Below the pieces are notes generated by a model. It did not search any database and was not told the origin of the DNA. It saw only the letters and a program-made list of their open reading frames with translations. A stretch of DNA of 7,368 nt from Candidatus Bathyarchaeota archaeon (GTDB lineage: Archaea > Thermoproteota > Bathyarchaeia > 40CM-2-53-6 > FEN-987). The stretch's first letter is position 1, and every line of letters starts with the position of its first letter. Of the stretch, positions 1 to 6,393 are shown piece by piece. Location: contig JALHTB010000090.1 in the NCBI GenBank assembly GCA_022865625.1, positions 1 through 7,368 of the forward strand, in the 5' to 3' direction. Position numbers and translations under genes: made by a program.

Positions 1-1
1 A

Positions 2-130
2 CAAGGATCAATAGAAGAGCAAGCTCCACTCGTGCGCCCGACAATCCGTGTTCCTTCAGCAAAATCGACTCAAACTGACTCTTCAGTCAAGGCCTTCTTC
101 TCAGGTTTCGAGAATGTAGTGACCTTATGA
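2..130 (+). CDS. 3' end of an unidentified upstream gene (partial)
   Basis: An open frame enters from the left edge and runs 42 codons to a TGA at 128-130. The visible tail ends in residues AFFSGFENVVTL and has no motif I recognise, so no function is proposed. The main support is the junction: its TGA overlaps the ATG of the next gene as ATGA (127-130), the arrangement usual for translationally coupled genes in an operon. The other forward frames close within this stretch (TAG at 12, TGA at 76). A short open frame at an edge could be chance, so confidence is moderate. If real, this protein is probably co-expressed with the nicotinate phosphoribosyltransferase. Confidence 0.5.
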   Translation, partial: QGSIEEQAPLVRPTIRVPSAKSTQTDSSVKAFFSGFENVVTL

Positions 131-1551
131 GCTTCTTCTGCAGGATTCCTGTCTGGTCAGCGGTGCGCGATTTGGGGGATTTGAAAAAGCCAAAGGGACT
201 GTTCGTTACGACGACAAACGCGTCTATGCTGGCAGACCTCTACGAGCTGACCATGGCCGCTGCATACTTTGATAATCATGTCCCAGGAGAAGCTGTTTTC
301 GAACTCTTCGTGAGACATCTTCCGAAGAATTTCTCCTACATGCTCACAGCAGGACTTGAGCAGGCTCTCCACTACATTCTAAACCTCAGGTTTACCGAAG
401 AACAGATCCAATTCGTGAAGAGCCACCGTTCATTCCGACACGTGAGCAAGGAGTTCTTCGAATACCTGCTGAATTTCAAGTTTTCTGGCGATGTCTGGGC
501 AGCCCCGGAAGGCACAGTTCTCTTTCCAGGAGAACCGCTGGTCCAAGTTGCAGGGAGCTTGATCGAAGCTCAGATAGTGGAAACATACCTGCTCACGATG
601 ATCAATTTCCAGACACTAATCGCCAGCAAAGCCTCGAGGGTTGTACAGACCGCGAAAGGACGCGACGTGGTAGAGTTTGGGTCTAGACGAGCACATGGTC
701 CACAAGCGGCGCTTCTCGCAGCGAGGGCTTCGTATGTCGGTGGGTGCGTCGGGACATCAAACTTGCTTGCAGGGTACGAACTCGGAATACCAACGTACGG
801 TACGATGGCACATTCATTCATAATGGCCTTCGATTCTGAACGAGAGGCATTCCAAGCTTATCAGAACGTCTTCCCGGAAAGTACTGCACTACTCATTGAC
901 ACGTACGACACGGTCGAGGGTGCAAAGATAGCTGCGGATCTTGGACTCTCTCCGGCACTTGTGCGCATCGATAGCGGCGACCTCCTTGGCCTCAGCGTGA
1001 AGGTCAGGGGCATACTCGATGACAAGGGTCGCAAGAACACTAGAATCTTTGTCAGCGGAGACCTCGACGAGTACAAGATTCAAGAGCTGATCTCCAAAGG
1101 CGCTCCGATTGATGCCTTCGGCGTCGGAACCGAACTGACGACATCAAGAGAGGACCCCGCCTTGCCGGGGATCTACAAGTTGGTTGAACTCCGTCGCGGC
1201 CACAGGAACATTCCACGCGTCAAGCTCAGCCCGTCCAAGCTTACGATCCCGAAACTCAAACAGGTATTCCGTGTCTATTCCAGTTCCGGACTGATCAGAC
1301 AGGATGTCATTGCAATAGACAGCGAACCCCCACCTGAGTCCGGAGCACACCAGCTTCTCGCAAAGATGATCGAGAAGGGACAGCTGCTTCATGAGGTTCC
1401 ATCTTTGGTGGAGACTCGCGAGTACGCGAGAAAGCAAGTCGACACCCTTCCTAGCGAGTTTAAGGATATCACGATCGTCGCTGAGCCACCTGTACGTTTG
1501 AGTCCTAAGCTTGCTGCGCTGTGTGAAAGACTCTTCCACGGCATAGTGTAG
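127..1551 (+). CDS. pncB: Nicotinate phosphoribosyltransferase (NAD salvage)
   Basis: Cytosolic enzyme converting nicotinate, PRPP and ATP to nicotinate mononucleotide in the Preiss-Handler NAD salvage route. The 474-residue product shows family blocks in order: ADLYELTMAAAYF (about 36-48), FELFVRHLP, FGSRRAHGPQAA (184-195), GTSN (209-212), GTMAHSF (225-231, where His229 matches the histidine that is phosphorylated in the family), DTYDT (258-262), RIDSGDL (280-286) and the phosphate-loop region FGVGTELTTS (331-340). Length is normal for the family. The ATG at 127 overlaps the upstream stop (ATGA), suggesting coupling. However, it adds about 30 residues before the first conserved block, so an internal start is possible, notably TTG at 172 with GGTG six bases upstream. 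Function is confident; the start is less so. The next gene begins after about 100-180 bases, depending on its start, and is functionally unrelated. Confidence 0.95.
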   Translation: MSFFCRIPVWSAVRDLGDLKKPKGLFVTTTNASMLADLYELTMAAAYFDNHVPGEAVFELFVRHLPKNFSYMLTAGLEQALHYILNLRFTEEQIQFVKSHRSFRHVSKEFFEYLLNFKFSGDVWAAPEGTVLFPGEPLVQVAGSLIEAQIVETYLLTMINFQTLIASKASRVVQTAKGRDVVEFGSRRAHGPQAALLAARASYVGGCVGTSNLLAGYELGIPTYGTMAHSFIMAFDSEREAFQAYQNVFPESTALLIDTYDTVEGAKIAADLGLSPALVRIDSGDLLGLSVKVRGILDDKGRKNTRIFVSGDLDEYKIQELISKGAPIDAFGVGTELTTSREDPALPGIYKLVELRRGHRNIPRVKLSPSKLTIPKLKQVFRVYSSSGLIRQDVIAIDSEPPPESGAHQLLAKMIEKGQLLHEVPSLVETREYARKQVDTLPSEFKDITIVAEPPVRLSPKLAALCERLFHGIV

Positions 1552-1552
1552 C

Positions 1553-1580
1553 TTGGACGCGAGCTGACCTCTAGGTCCAA
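1553..1580 (+). other. Hairpin directly after the pncB stop codon
   Basis: TTGGAC (1553-1558) and GTCCAA (1575-1580) form a perfect 6-bp stem. Inside it, GAG and CTC add three more pairs around a CTGAC loop, with a small unpaired bulge between. It starts two bases after the TAG of the nicotinate phosphoribosyltransferase gene. It could stabilise the 3' end or aid termination, but there is no following T-run, and archaeal terminators are normally T-rich. A chance stem is therefore possible. Confidence 0.35.
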
Positions 1581-1623
1581 ACGATTCCGGACATAGCCTG
1601 ACATCCAATGGAAGAAGCGTCGA

Positions 1624-1637
1624 GTCAGGATTCTGAC
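1624..1637. repeat. Short inverted repeat upstream of ctaB
   Basis: GTCAG and CTGAC arms of five bases flank the spacer GATT. CTGAC also occurs near 1564 and 1598 in the same spacer. The element lies about 75-110 bases before the likely start codons of the heme O synthase gene and could be a protein-binding site. A TTAA-containing stretch near 1648-1653 is the only weak TATA-like sequence beside it. There is no independent support. Confidence 0.25.
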
Positions 1638-1731
1638 AAGCCTGAATGCTTAAGTGGAGTCCCCGCATATCGAACGCGCCTTTGCCAACTCAATCTCCGT
1701 ATGGACTAGGATGCCGACACGAAGAGATCCT

Positions 1732-2616
1732 ATGATCATGATGGCGTTCACCCATCAGCTGCGGAATTATGTCGAAGTGACCAAACCGAAGACTGTCCTT
1801 CTGCTTGTGTTCACATCAGCCGCCGCGATGACGATAGCGGCTATGTCATCACATTGGATTGCACCAGTCACTTTGCTGGCTGGATTGGTCGCTATTTCAA
1901 CCTCGACGGCTGGATGTAATACCGTGACGTGTTACATCGACAGAGACATCGATGCGATAATGCAACGAACGAGTCACAGGCCCATCCCCACAGGTCGAAT
2001 CACCCCCCCAGAGCGAGCACTCTATTGGGGCCTGCTTCTCATCGCAATGGGCCTCGTGTTGGGTCTTTGGATCAACATCATTTCATTTGTGATTCTCTCT
2101 CTTGGCGTTCTTGACAATGTAGTCGTGTACAGCCTATTGTTGAAGAGAAGAAGCCCTCTCAACATAGTCCTCGGTGGTTTCAGCGGTGGATTGCCTGCAA
2201 TGTTCGGATGGAGCACCGTCACTGGAACGGTGAATCTCCTGTCGGTCCTTCTTGCGGGATTGGTCGTGCTTTGGATACCCAGTCACATCTGGAGTCTAGC
2301 GATATTGAGTAAGGAAGACTATGCACGTGCTGATGTGCCGATGCTTCCAGTCGTGATAAAGGAGAAGTCGGCCCTACGCTGCATCGTGGCGACCGTGGTC
2401 CTAATGATTCCTTTCTCGTTAGCAGTCTATTGGGAGGGAGGATTTGGCTGGATCTATGCAACCTCTGCTCTGATACTTGGAGCTGCGGTACTGGCACTCA
2501 ACCTGTACCTTTTCGTCTACCCAACCAGCAAGAACGCATATCGAGCATTCAAGGTGTCGAGCCCCTATCTCTTTCTATTGTTCCTCAGTATGGTGATAGA
2601 CCGAGCCATACTGTAG
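1732..2616 (+). CDS. ctaB: Heme O synthase (protoheme IX farnesyltransferase)
   Basis: UbiA-family integral membrane prenyltransferase that attaches a prenyl tail to protoheme to give heme O, used by heme-copper terminal oxidases. From ATG 1732 the product is 294 residues, normal for the family, with several hydrophobic helices. Diagnostic segments are NYVEVTKPK near the N-terminus, YIDRDIDAIMQRT followed by HRPIPTGRI (68-90 region), LWIPSHIW (about 180-187) and DYARADVPMLPVV (196-208). These match heme O synthase rather than the archaeal lipid prenyltransferase DGGGP synthase. An oddity is that the family NxxxDxxxD motif reads T66-C-Y-I-D70-R-D-I-D74, with the nearest Asn at 63. The frame is open back to a GTG at 1654, and ATGs at 1711, 1738 and 1741 are alternatives. 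I chose 1732 because homologues begin close to the TKP segment. No strong ribosome site decides it. Confidence 0.94.
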   Translation: MIMMAFTHQLRNYVEVTKPKTVLLLVFTSAAAMTIAAMSSHWIAPVTLLAGLVAISTSTAGCNTVTCYIDRDIDAIMQRTSHRPIPTGRITPPERALYWGLLLIAMGLVLGLWINIISFVILSLGVLDNVVVYSLLLKRRSPLNIVLGGFSGGLPAMFGWSTVTGTVNLLSVLLAGLVVLWIPSHIWSLAILSKEDYARADVPMLPVVIKEKSALRCIVATVVLMIPFSLAVYWEGGFGWIYATSALILGAAVLALNLYLFVYPTSKNAYRAFKVSSPYLFLLFLSMVIDRAIL

Positions 2617-2631
2617 GCATGGGTTCGATTC

Positions 2632-3816
2632 CTAGTACCCGAATAGTCTCATCAGGATATCCAGGCCCCCAGGGATTTTGCAGGTGATGACTCTCTTGAT
2701 TCCGCCTGTGCCGAGAAGTCTCATTGCCCAATCGAAGAGTGTGTCGTGAGGCATGAAGACGTCGGCGAATCTCCTCATCCGCCTTGAAGCATGAAGTTCG
2801 CGTCCAAAGGCGTTCCTCCACCTCGCCTCGTACTCCGAAAGACGGGCCCCTTTCTGTACGTGGCAGGCTGCAACCTCGCCCGCAATGTGTCCCGACACAA
2901 TTGCAGTTGGGATGCCTCCTCCATTAGTCGGCATTACCATCCCCGCAGAGTCTCCGACGCAAAGGACTCTATTCGAGTACGTCTTCGATATTGCGCCATC
3001 AATTGGAAGGACGTCTGTGATCATTGTGCGAACTGTACCAGACTGCAGCTTGTGAGCCGTCAGGGGACAGCCGTGGACGAAGTAGTCAAGATGGCACTTC
3101 CCCTTCCTGGACCTTGTGAAGGGAGTCCGGATCCCTACCCCGACATTCGCGGTCGCATCATTCTTAGGAATGATCCATGCGTAACCTCCCGGAGCTAGAT
3201 CCGTTCCCATGTACATCTCAGTCACGTCAGAATCGATGGACAGATTGTCCATGAGATATTGGTAGTTGATCGCTATGTTCTTCGGAACGCCATACTGATC
3301 GACGGACAGTTCTTTTGATGAGAATGCAATAGAAGGAAAGCCGTCAGCCGCGATCAACACGTCAGCTTCCAAAGAGTTGACTTGACTCGGCCCGACCTTC
3401 AGTTTTCCGTCACGCTCGAAGAATCTCACCGAGCATCCTAGCCTGAATTGGACACCAAGTCTCTTCGCTTCCTCTGCAAGCAGCTGTTCAAAACGCACGC
3501 GGTCCAAGACGTGCGCTCCGAAGGGGAACTCCCAACATTTTCCATGCGGCGAATACATTCTAATCTTGGCACATTCGTTGCTGATCGCGTAGGAAGGTAT
3601 CTCAAACAGGTATTCGAAGTCCCTGCATCCCGGCAGGAAGTCTAGTAGTTCCTCCTTGCTCGGAAGCAATTCGCCGCATTTCACGGGCGTGCCAATCGTA
3701 GTCTTCTTGTCGAATACAAGAACGGACACCCCGAGTTTGGCTGCGGCGATTGCTGCGTGCAGTCCGGCCGGACCGGCACCGGCGACGATGACTTCGACCC
3801 GTCGTGTGTCGCTCAA
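2632..3816 (-). CDS. FAD-dependent geranylgeranyl reductase family oxidoreductase
   Basis: Flavoprotein of the archaeal geranylgeranyl/digeranylgeranylglycerophospholipid reductase family, which saturates isoprenoid chains of membrane lipids and related prenyl compounds. The 394 residues show a dinucleotide-binding GAGPAG (13-18), PVKCGE (44-49) with the conserved cysteine 47, DRVRFEQLLAEEA (105-117), ADVLIAADG (151-159), PGGYAWIIP (209-217; the family motif PxxYxWxFP with Phe replaced by Ile), and the FAD-contact blocks GDSAG (288-292) and NGGGI (298-302). No signal peptide is seen. The start is TTG at 3816-3814. It is supported by GGCGATGAT (3831-3823), which closely fits the archaeal Shine-Dalgarno, six bases upstream, and by the absence of any ATG before the GAGPAG block. 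It converges on ctaB, leaving 15 bases between stops, and is divergent from the phoU-like gene. Substrate (lipid, quinone tail, or other prenyl group) cannot be told from sequence. Confidence 0.92.
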   Translation of the reverse strand: MSDTRRVEVIVAGAGPAGLHAAIAAAKLGVSVLVFDKKTTIGTPVKCGELLPSKEELLDFLPGCRDFEYLFEIPSYAISNECAKIRMYSPHGKCWEFPFGAHVLDRVRFEQLLAEEAKRLGVQFRLGCSVRFFERDGKLKVGPSQVNSLEADVLIAADGFPSIAFSSKELSVDQYGVPKNIAINYQYLMDNLSIDSDVTEMYMGTDLAPGGYAWIIPKNDATANVGVGIRTPFTRSRKGKCHLDYFVHGCPLTAHKLQSGTVRTMITDVLPIDGAISKTYSNRVLCVGDSAGMVMPTNGGGIPTAIVSGHIAGEVAACHVQKGARLSEYEARWRNAFGRELHASRRMRRFADVFMPHDTLFDWAMRLLGTGGIKRVITCKIPGGLDILMRLFGY

Positions 3817-3822
3817 TCTCAG

Positions 3823-3831
3823 ATCATCGCC
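3823..3831 (-). promoter_or_regulatory. Ribosome binding site supporting a TTG start of the reductase
   Basis: Read on the minus strand this is GGCGATGAT, matching 7 of 9 positions of the archaeal consensus GGAGGTGAT and placed six bases before TTG (3816-3814). It decides the start codon, since no ATG or GTG lies suitably near. Confidence 0.6.
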
Positions 3832-3898
3832 GAGCCTGACTGGTGCGGCCCAGACGGTGGGATTCGATCAGATAAGAGGTTGGGCGTCTAAGCACTGT

Positions 3899-3919
3899 TT
3901 GGTATTGGCATTGGTCAAT
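3899..3919 (+). repeat. Triple TTGG phased repeat and ATTG/CAAT element upstream of the TATA box
   Basis: TTGG occurs three times at an exact six-base period (3899-3902, 3905-3908, 3911-3914), and the last copy is part of a small inverted repeat, ATTG-GT-CAAT (3910-3919). The block ends 14 bases before the TATA element of the phoU-like promoter, a usual place for archaeal activator or regulator sites. It is short enough to arise by chance. Confidence 0.3.
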
Positions 3920-3923
3920 TCAA

Positions 3924-3942
3924 AAGCACATTGTATATAAAT
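3924..3942 (+). promoter_or_regulatory. Archaeal BRE/TATA promoter of the phoU-like gene
   Basis: TATATAAA (3934-3941) is a near-ideal archaeal box A, preceded by the purine-rich AAGCACA (3924-3930) in the BRE position. Transcription should begin about 25 bases downstream, near 3960-3965. That leaves a leader of about 25 bases containing AGAGG (3976-3980), eight bases before the TTG start at 3989. The spacing agrees with a functional promoter. The TATA element is partly symmetric, so it might also fire leftwards toward the reductase gene. Confidence 0.75.
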
Positions 3943-3948
3943 CAGACC

Positions 3949-3960
3949 GGGAGTACCCCC
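3949..3960. promoter_or_regulatory. Near-palindrome between TATA box and predicted transcription start
   Basis: GGGAGTACCCCC is a 12-base palindrome centred on GTAC with a single mismatched pair. It sits just downstream of the TATA element and next to the predicted start site of the phoU-like transcript, where a bound repressor would block polymerase. The downstream gene itself encodes an AbrB-like DNA-binding domain, so autoregulation is an attractive but untested idea. Confidence 0.35.
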
Positions 3961-3988
3961 AAGTAAATACGATAAAGAGGCCACACCT

Positions 3989-5035
3989 TTGGAAGCTAGA
4001 AAAGTACAGCGGGTAGGATACTCCACACTCACGGTATCCCTTCCACGAAGCTGGGTTCAAGAAGTCAACCTGAAGCAAGGCGATGTAGTCTCGATCAAGA
4101 GAGAAGACGACGGCTCTCTGAGAGTCTTCAGCGGCTTAGAACAGAAACACGAAGAAGCCAAGAAGTGCATAATCGACGCTGATCTCTGCGACAGACCGGA
4201 CCTCCTCACACGCCTGATCACTGGCAACTACATTCTCGGTCACGATACGATCCAGGTGGTCTCCAAGCGGGAATTGAAACCTGAGCATCTCGAAGAAACC
4301 AGACGGGCAACACAAAGACTAACAGGCCTTGGCGTCGTCGAGCAGACACTTAGGCAAGTGACTGTGCAGAGTTTCGTCGATCCCACCAAGTTCCCCGTCT
4401 ACGGGCTGGTTCGCCGGCTCCATATTGTGATCTCATCGATGCAGGAAGCAGCGGTCAAGGCTCTCGTCGAAAGACGCCCAGAGCTAGCGAATGAAGTATC
4501 TCACATGGAATCTGAAGCTGACAGAATCTACTGGTTGGTCGTCAGGCAGCTCCTTCTCGCAATCCGTGACAGAAGCGTGGGCGCCAAGATCGGAATAGAG
4601 TCGCCAACCCACGTTGCAGGCAATAGAATAGTGGTTAAGACATTGGAGGAGATGGGTGACTCTGCGGAGAACATCGCGAAAGAGGTCATGGCGGTGAAGG
4701 ATCCGAGTGCAGCCAGCGAATCTATACTCGACGGCATCTCAAAGTTCAGTGCGATGGTCCAATCAGTTTCTGACAAGACGATGAAGGCATTGCTTACCTT
4801 GGACGTTAAGCTCGCAAACGATGCCATTGCAGGCTCCGAAACCGCAATGAAAGAGCAACGGAAGCTTACGGAGAGGATACTCACTTCAGTGAAAGAAGTG
4901 AGTTTGGCTGTGAGTCTGAGGACAATAGTCTGGAGCCTCGCAGAGATCGCCAAGTACTCGAAGATCATTGGTGAGATAGCCATCAATCGCACATTGGAGG
5001 CGCCGAGCGAGATCTGCAGGCTCGAGAAAGCCTGA
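3989..5035 (+). CDS. AbrB-PhoU fusion protein, putative phosphate regulator
   Basis: A 348-residue soluble protein of the archaeal type that joins an AbrB/SpoVT-like swapped-hairpin DNA-binding domain (about 1-48; GYSTLTVSLPRSW at 10-22, KQGDVVSI at 29-36, DGSLRVF) to a PhoU-like helical region. PhoU signatures are MESEADRIYW (173-182, ExxxD metal-site pattern), EEMGDSAENIAKEV (220-233, matching the family ERIGD..NIAE block) and EIAKYSKIIGEIAINR (319-334). Proteins of this class are annotated as phosphate uptake regulators. No phosphate transporter gene is in this window, so the regulated process is inferred only from the family. The start is TTG 3989 with AGAGG eight bases upstream, and translation from it includes the whole AbrB domain. 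It has its own strong promoter and is divergent from the reductase gene. Confidence 0.92.
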   Translation: MEARKVQRVGYSTLTVSLPRSWVQEVNLKQGDVVSIKREDDGSLRVFSGLEQKHEEAKKCIIDADLCDRPDLLTRLITGNYILGHDTIQVVSKRELKPEHLEETRRATQRLTGLGVVEQTLRQVTVQSFVDPTKFPVYGLVRRLHIVISSMQEAAVKALVERRPELANEVSHMESEADRIYWLVVRQLLLAIRDRSVGAKIGIESPTHVAGNRIVVKTLEEMGDSAENIAKEVMAVKDPSAASESILDGISKFSAMVQSVSDKTMKALLTLDVKLANDAIAGSETAMKEQRKLTERILTSVKEVSLAVSLRTIVWSLAEIAKYSKIIGEIAINRTLEAPSEICRLEKA

Positions 5036-5223
5036 AGTCCTCCTGCAATCTGCATCGTCGAAGAAAGGAACGCCTAAGGATACGCACTCACTACGATGAT
5101 GATAGCGGCGCACAGCATCGAGCACCGACGAATAGGCGCGCCCTCTACACCGGTGCAGGATCTAGCGCTTCGTGCAGATGCGTTCGTCCTACGGACCACT
5201 TAGAGAATGGGAGCTAGAATGCA

Positions 5224-5253
5224 CTGCTTGGCACTTCAGCAAATGCCAGCCAG
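5224..5253 (+). other. Imperfect hairpin in the intergenic stretch
   Basis: TTGGCA (5228-5233) pairs with TGCCAG (5244-5249), with one U-G pair, around a ten-base loop. A C-C mismatch follows, then CTG pairs with CAG. Nine pairs in total make it the most stable local stem I could find here by eye. It may belong to an unrecognised RNA, or be chance. Confidence 0.25.
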
Positions 5254-5341
5254 AATTCCTCGTAAGAGTGTTCTTGCTCAACCTGCAGTGCGTAAGGAGC
5301 CTAGTCCGGCCGCCCGCCGCCAGACAACAGACTCCGAGGTT

Positions 5342-5356
5342 AACAAAAGCTATTTG
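5342..5356 (+). promoter_or_regulatory. Possible promoter of the ATP synthase genes
   Basis: AACAAAA (5342-5348) resembles a BRE and is followed by GCTATTTG (5349-5356), a weak box A. The distance from this box to the TTG start of subunit H (about 56 bases from its centre) is close to that at the phoU-like promoter (about 52). A transcript would start near 5378 with a leader of about 30 bases. The TATA match is poor, so the call is tentative. Confidence 0.4.
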
Positions 5357-5407
5357 ATGATCCTCCATGACGGTTCCGGCAGGTCTGCTAGGTAAGGATG
5401 AGAGACG

Positions 5408-5722
5408 TTGGCCTCGCCGGAGATCATGAAACGAATAGTGGAAGCGGAGAAGGGCAGCGAGCGAGCATTGCAGGAAGCGGAACGAGAGATCGCACAGACT
5501 AAGAAAGATCTCCCTAACAGGATCGCCGGAATGAGAGACAAGATCCTCAAAGAGGCCACTAGTCAAAGAGAACGCGAGCTTGTCGAGGCCGAAAGAGCAG
5601 GCGCAGCGGAGGCTGAGCACATAGCCATGGAGGCAAAGAAGCAAGTGGAAGGCTTGTCCAAGACCCCTGAAGCAAGACGAAAGCAGGCAGTTGAGAAAGC
5701 CATCCAGCTTATTCTCTCGTAG
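5408..5722 (+). CDS. ahaH: A/V-type ATP synthase subunit H (peripheral stalk)
   Basis: A 104-residue, highly charged, Ala/Glu/Arg/Lys-rich protein predicted to be almost wholly helical, as expected for the H (G-like) subunit that winds with subunit E into the peripheral stalk and holds the A3B3 head still against rotation. Visible segments are IMKRIVEAEKGSERALQEAE (6-25), the repeated AEAE-type stretch around 55-80, and a terminal KQAVEKAIQLI (92-102). Sequence identity alone is weak for such coiled coils; the call leans on length and on subunit E starting 18 bases after the stop. The start chosen is TTG 5408, with GGATGA six bases upstream and an in-frame stop at 5399. ATG 5426 (residue 7) is an alternative. 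This gene leads the cluster and follows a possible promoter. Confidence 0.85.
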   Translation: MASPEIMKRIVEAEKGSERALQEAEREIAQTKKDLPNRIAGMRDKILKEATSQRERELVEAERAGAAEAEHIAMEAKKQVEGLSKTPEARRKQAVEKAIQLILS

Positions 5723-5727
5723 TGTTT

Positions 5728-5732
5728 GGAGG
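5728..5732 (+). promoter_or_regulatory. Shine-Dalgarno setting the TTG start of subunit E
   Basis: GGAGG, a perfect core match, lies eight bases before TTG at 5741. An in-frame TTG at 5726 overlaps the GGAGG itself and so is unlikely to be the start. This places the true start five codons further in than the longest open frame. Confidence 0.75.
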
Positions 5733-5740
5733 AAGGACTG

Positions 5741-6358
5741 TTGAGTTCCGGCCTAGAGAAACTGATTGAAGACATCATCAAAGAGAGCACAGCCAAGGCT
5801 CAGGAAGTCAGAAAACAAGGCTTAGCCGGAGTTGAGGAGAGCATCCAACGAGCAAAAGACGAGGCCACTCGAGAGGCCGACCAGATAGCAAGAGGGACAA
5901 GAACGGAAGCGTCGGCAGTAAGAAACAGACTGGTCAGCCGGGAAAAGCAGAGAGCACGTCTTGCATACTTGGCGGAGAAGAACAGAATCGTGAATGAGAT
6001 TCTAGATGACGTGAAGGCTCGATTTCGCGACTTCACTCAAGACAAGTCTTCCTACCGCTCGTATCTTGTGAAAACGATAGCCCGGGGATTGGAAGGAATC
6101 CCGTCTGAGAATGTCAGAGTCGCTCTCTCCAAGAGAGACATGGAACGGTTCAAAGAGGCAAGACTGCTTGAAGACGCACTTGCCATAGCACGGATAAAGA
6201 AAGAACTCAGGTTCGACAGTCAGCCAATCACTACAGCGGGCGGTGTGATGTTGATGTCCGAGGACGGGAAGATACGTACAGACTGCACGTTCGAGGCCAA
6301 GCTCAGATTGTTGCAGCCCCAACTTCTTGCTGAGATCTCCAAGACCCTATTCGCTTAG
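5741..6358 (+). CDS. atpE: A/V-type ATP synthase subunit E (peripheral stalk)
   Basis: A 205-residue subunit forming, with H, the peripheral stalk that links the catalytic head to the membrane part of the enzyme on its cytoplasmic side. The N-terminal half (about 1-90) is a charged helix with Ala-rich heptads (EDIIKESTAKAQEVRKQ at 10-26; ARLAYLAEKNRIVNEIL at 72-88). The C-terminal globular domain ends in the family signature GGVMLMSEDGKIRTD (167-181) followed by CTFEAKLRLLQPQL and EISKTLF at the extreme end. Length is typical. The start is TTG 5741, chosen for its GGAGG at the right distance. It follows subunit H by 18 bases and precedes subunit C by 35, consistent with one operon. Subunits I and K, which sit between H and E in many archaeal operons, are absent at this point. 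Confidence 0.93.
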   Translation: MSSGLEKLIEDIIKESTAKAQEVRKQGLAGVEESIQRAKDEATREADQIARGTRTEASAVRNRLVSREKQRARLAYLAEKNRIVNEILDDVKARFRDFTQDKSSYRSYLVKTIARGLEGIPSENVRVALSKRDMERFKEARLLEDALAIARIKKELRFDSQPITTAGGVMLMSEDGKIRTDCTFEAKLRLLQPQLLAEISKTLFA

Positions 6359-6393
6359 TCTGGCTTAACAGCCGAGGAGTTGAATTAGCGGAA

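Larger units (their letters stand above)
5036..5407 (+). other. Intergenic stretch without a convincing gene
   Basis: No frame on either strand here gives a protein-like translation. The short open frames have arginine/serine/cysteine-rich translations with no ribosome site, or run antisense across subunit H. I found no tRNA, no SRP or RNase P RNA core and no complete C/D-box pair. What can be seen is an imperfect hairpin (5224-5253) and a weak promoter (5342-5356) that probably serves the ATP synthase genes. The gap is long for this otherwise compact locus, so a non-coding RNA or long leader cannot be excluded. Confidence 0.5.

Noticed and set aside
1144..1668. Minus-strand open frame of 174 codons over the end of the nicotinate phosphoribosyltransferase
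   Set aside because: Antisense to conserved coding sequence, with no motif and no ribosome site that I could see.
2614..2640. T-arm-like sequence GGGTTCGATTCC followed by TAGTACCC, suggesting a tRNA 3' end or an attachment site
   Set aside because: No matching acceptor strand or anticodon arm lies upstream, the putative T-stem is imperfect, and the right part is the coding end of the reductase. Treated as chance.
2791..3198. Plus-strand open frame of 135 codons opposite the reductase
   Set aside because: Antisense to the conserved FAD-binding blocks of the reductase; the translation is not protein-like.
4528..5055. Minus-strand open frame of 175 codons inside the phoU-like gene
   Set aside because: Ser/Ala/Leu-rich antisense shadow of a coding frame with strong PhoU motifs on the plus strand.
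5096..5102. ATGATGA matching a C box of an archaeal C/D-box guide RNA
   Set aside because: No D box (CTGA) follows at the usual distance, nor a C'/D' pair.
5189..5644. Minus-strand open frame of 151 codons across the gap and subunit H
   Set aside because: Its translation is rich in Leu, Ser and Cys with no recognisable motif, and it is antisense to a well-supported gene in a compatible frame.
5726..5740. Longer form of subunit E starting at TTG 5726
   Set aside because: That codon overlaps the GGAGG that fits the TTG at 5741 at eight bases, so the shorter form is preferred.
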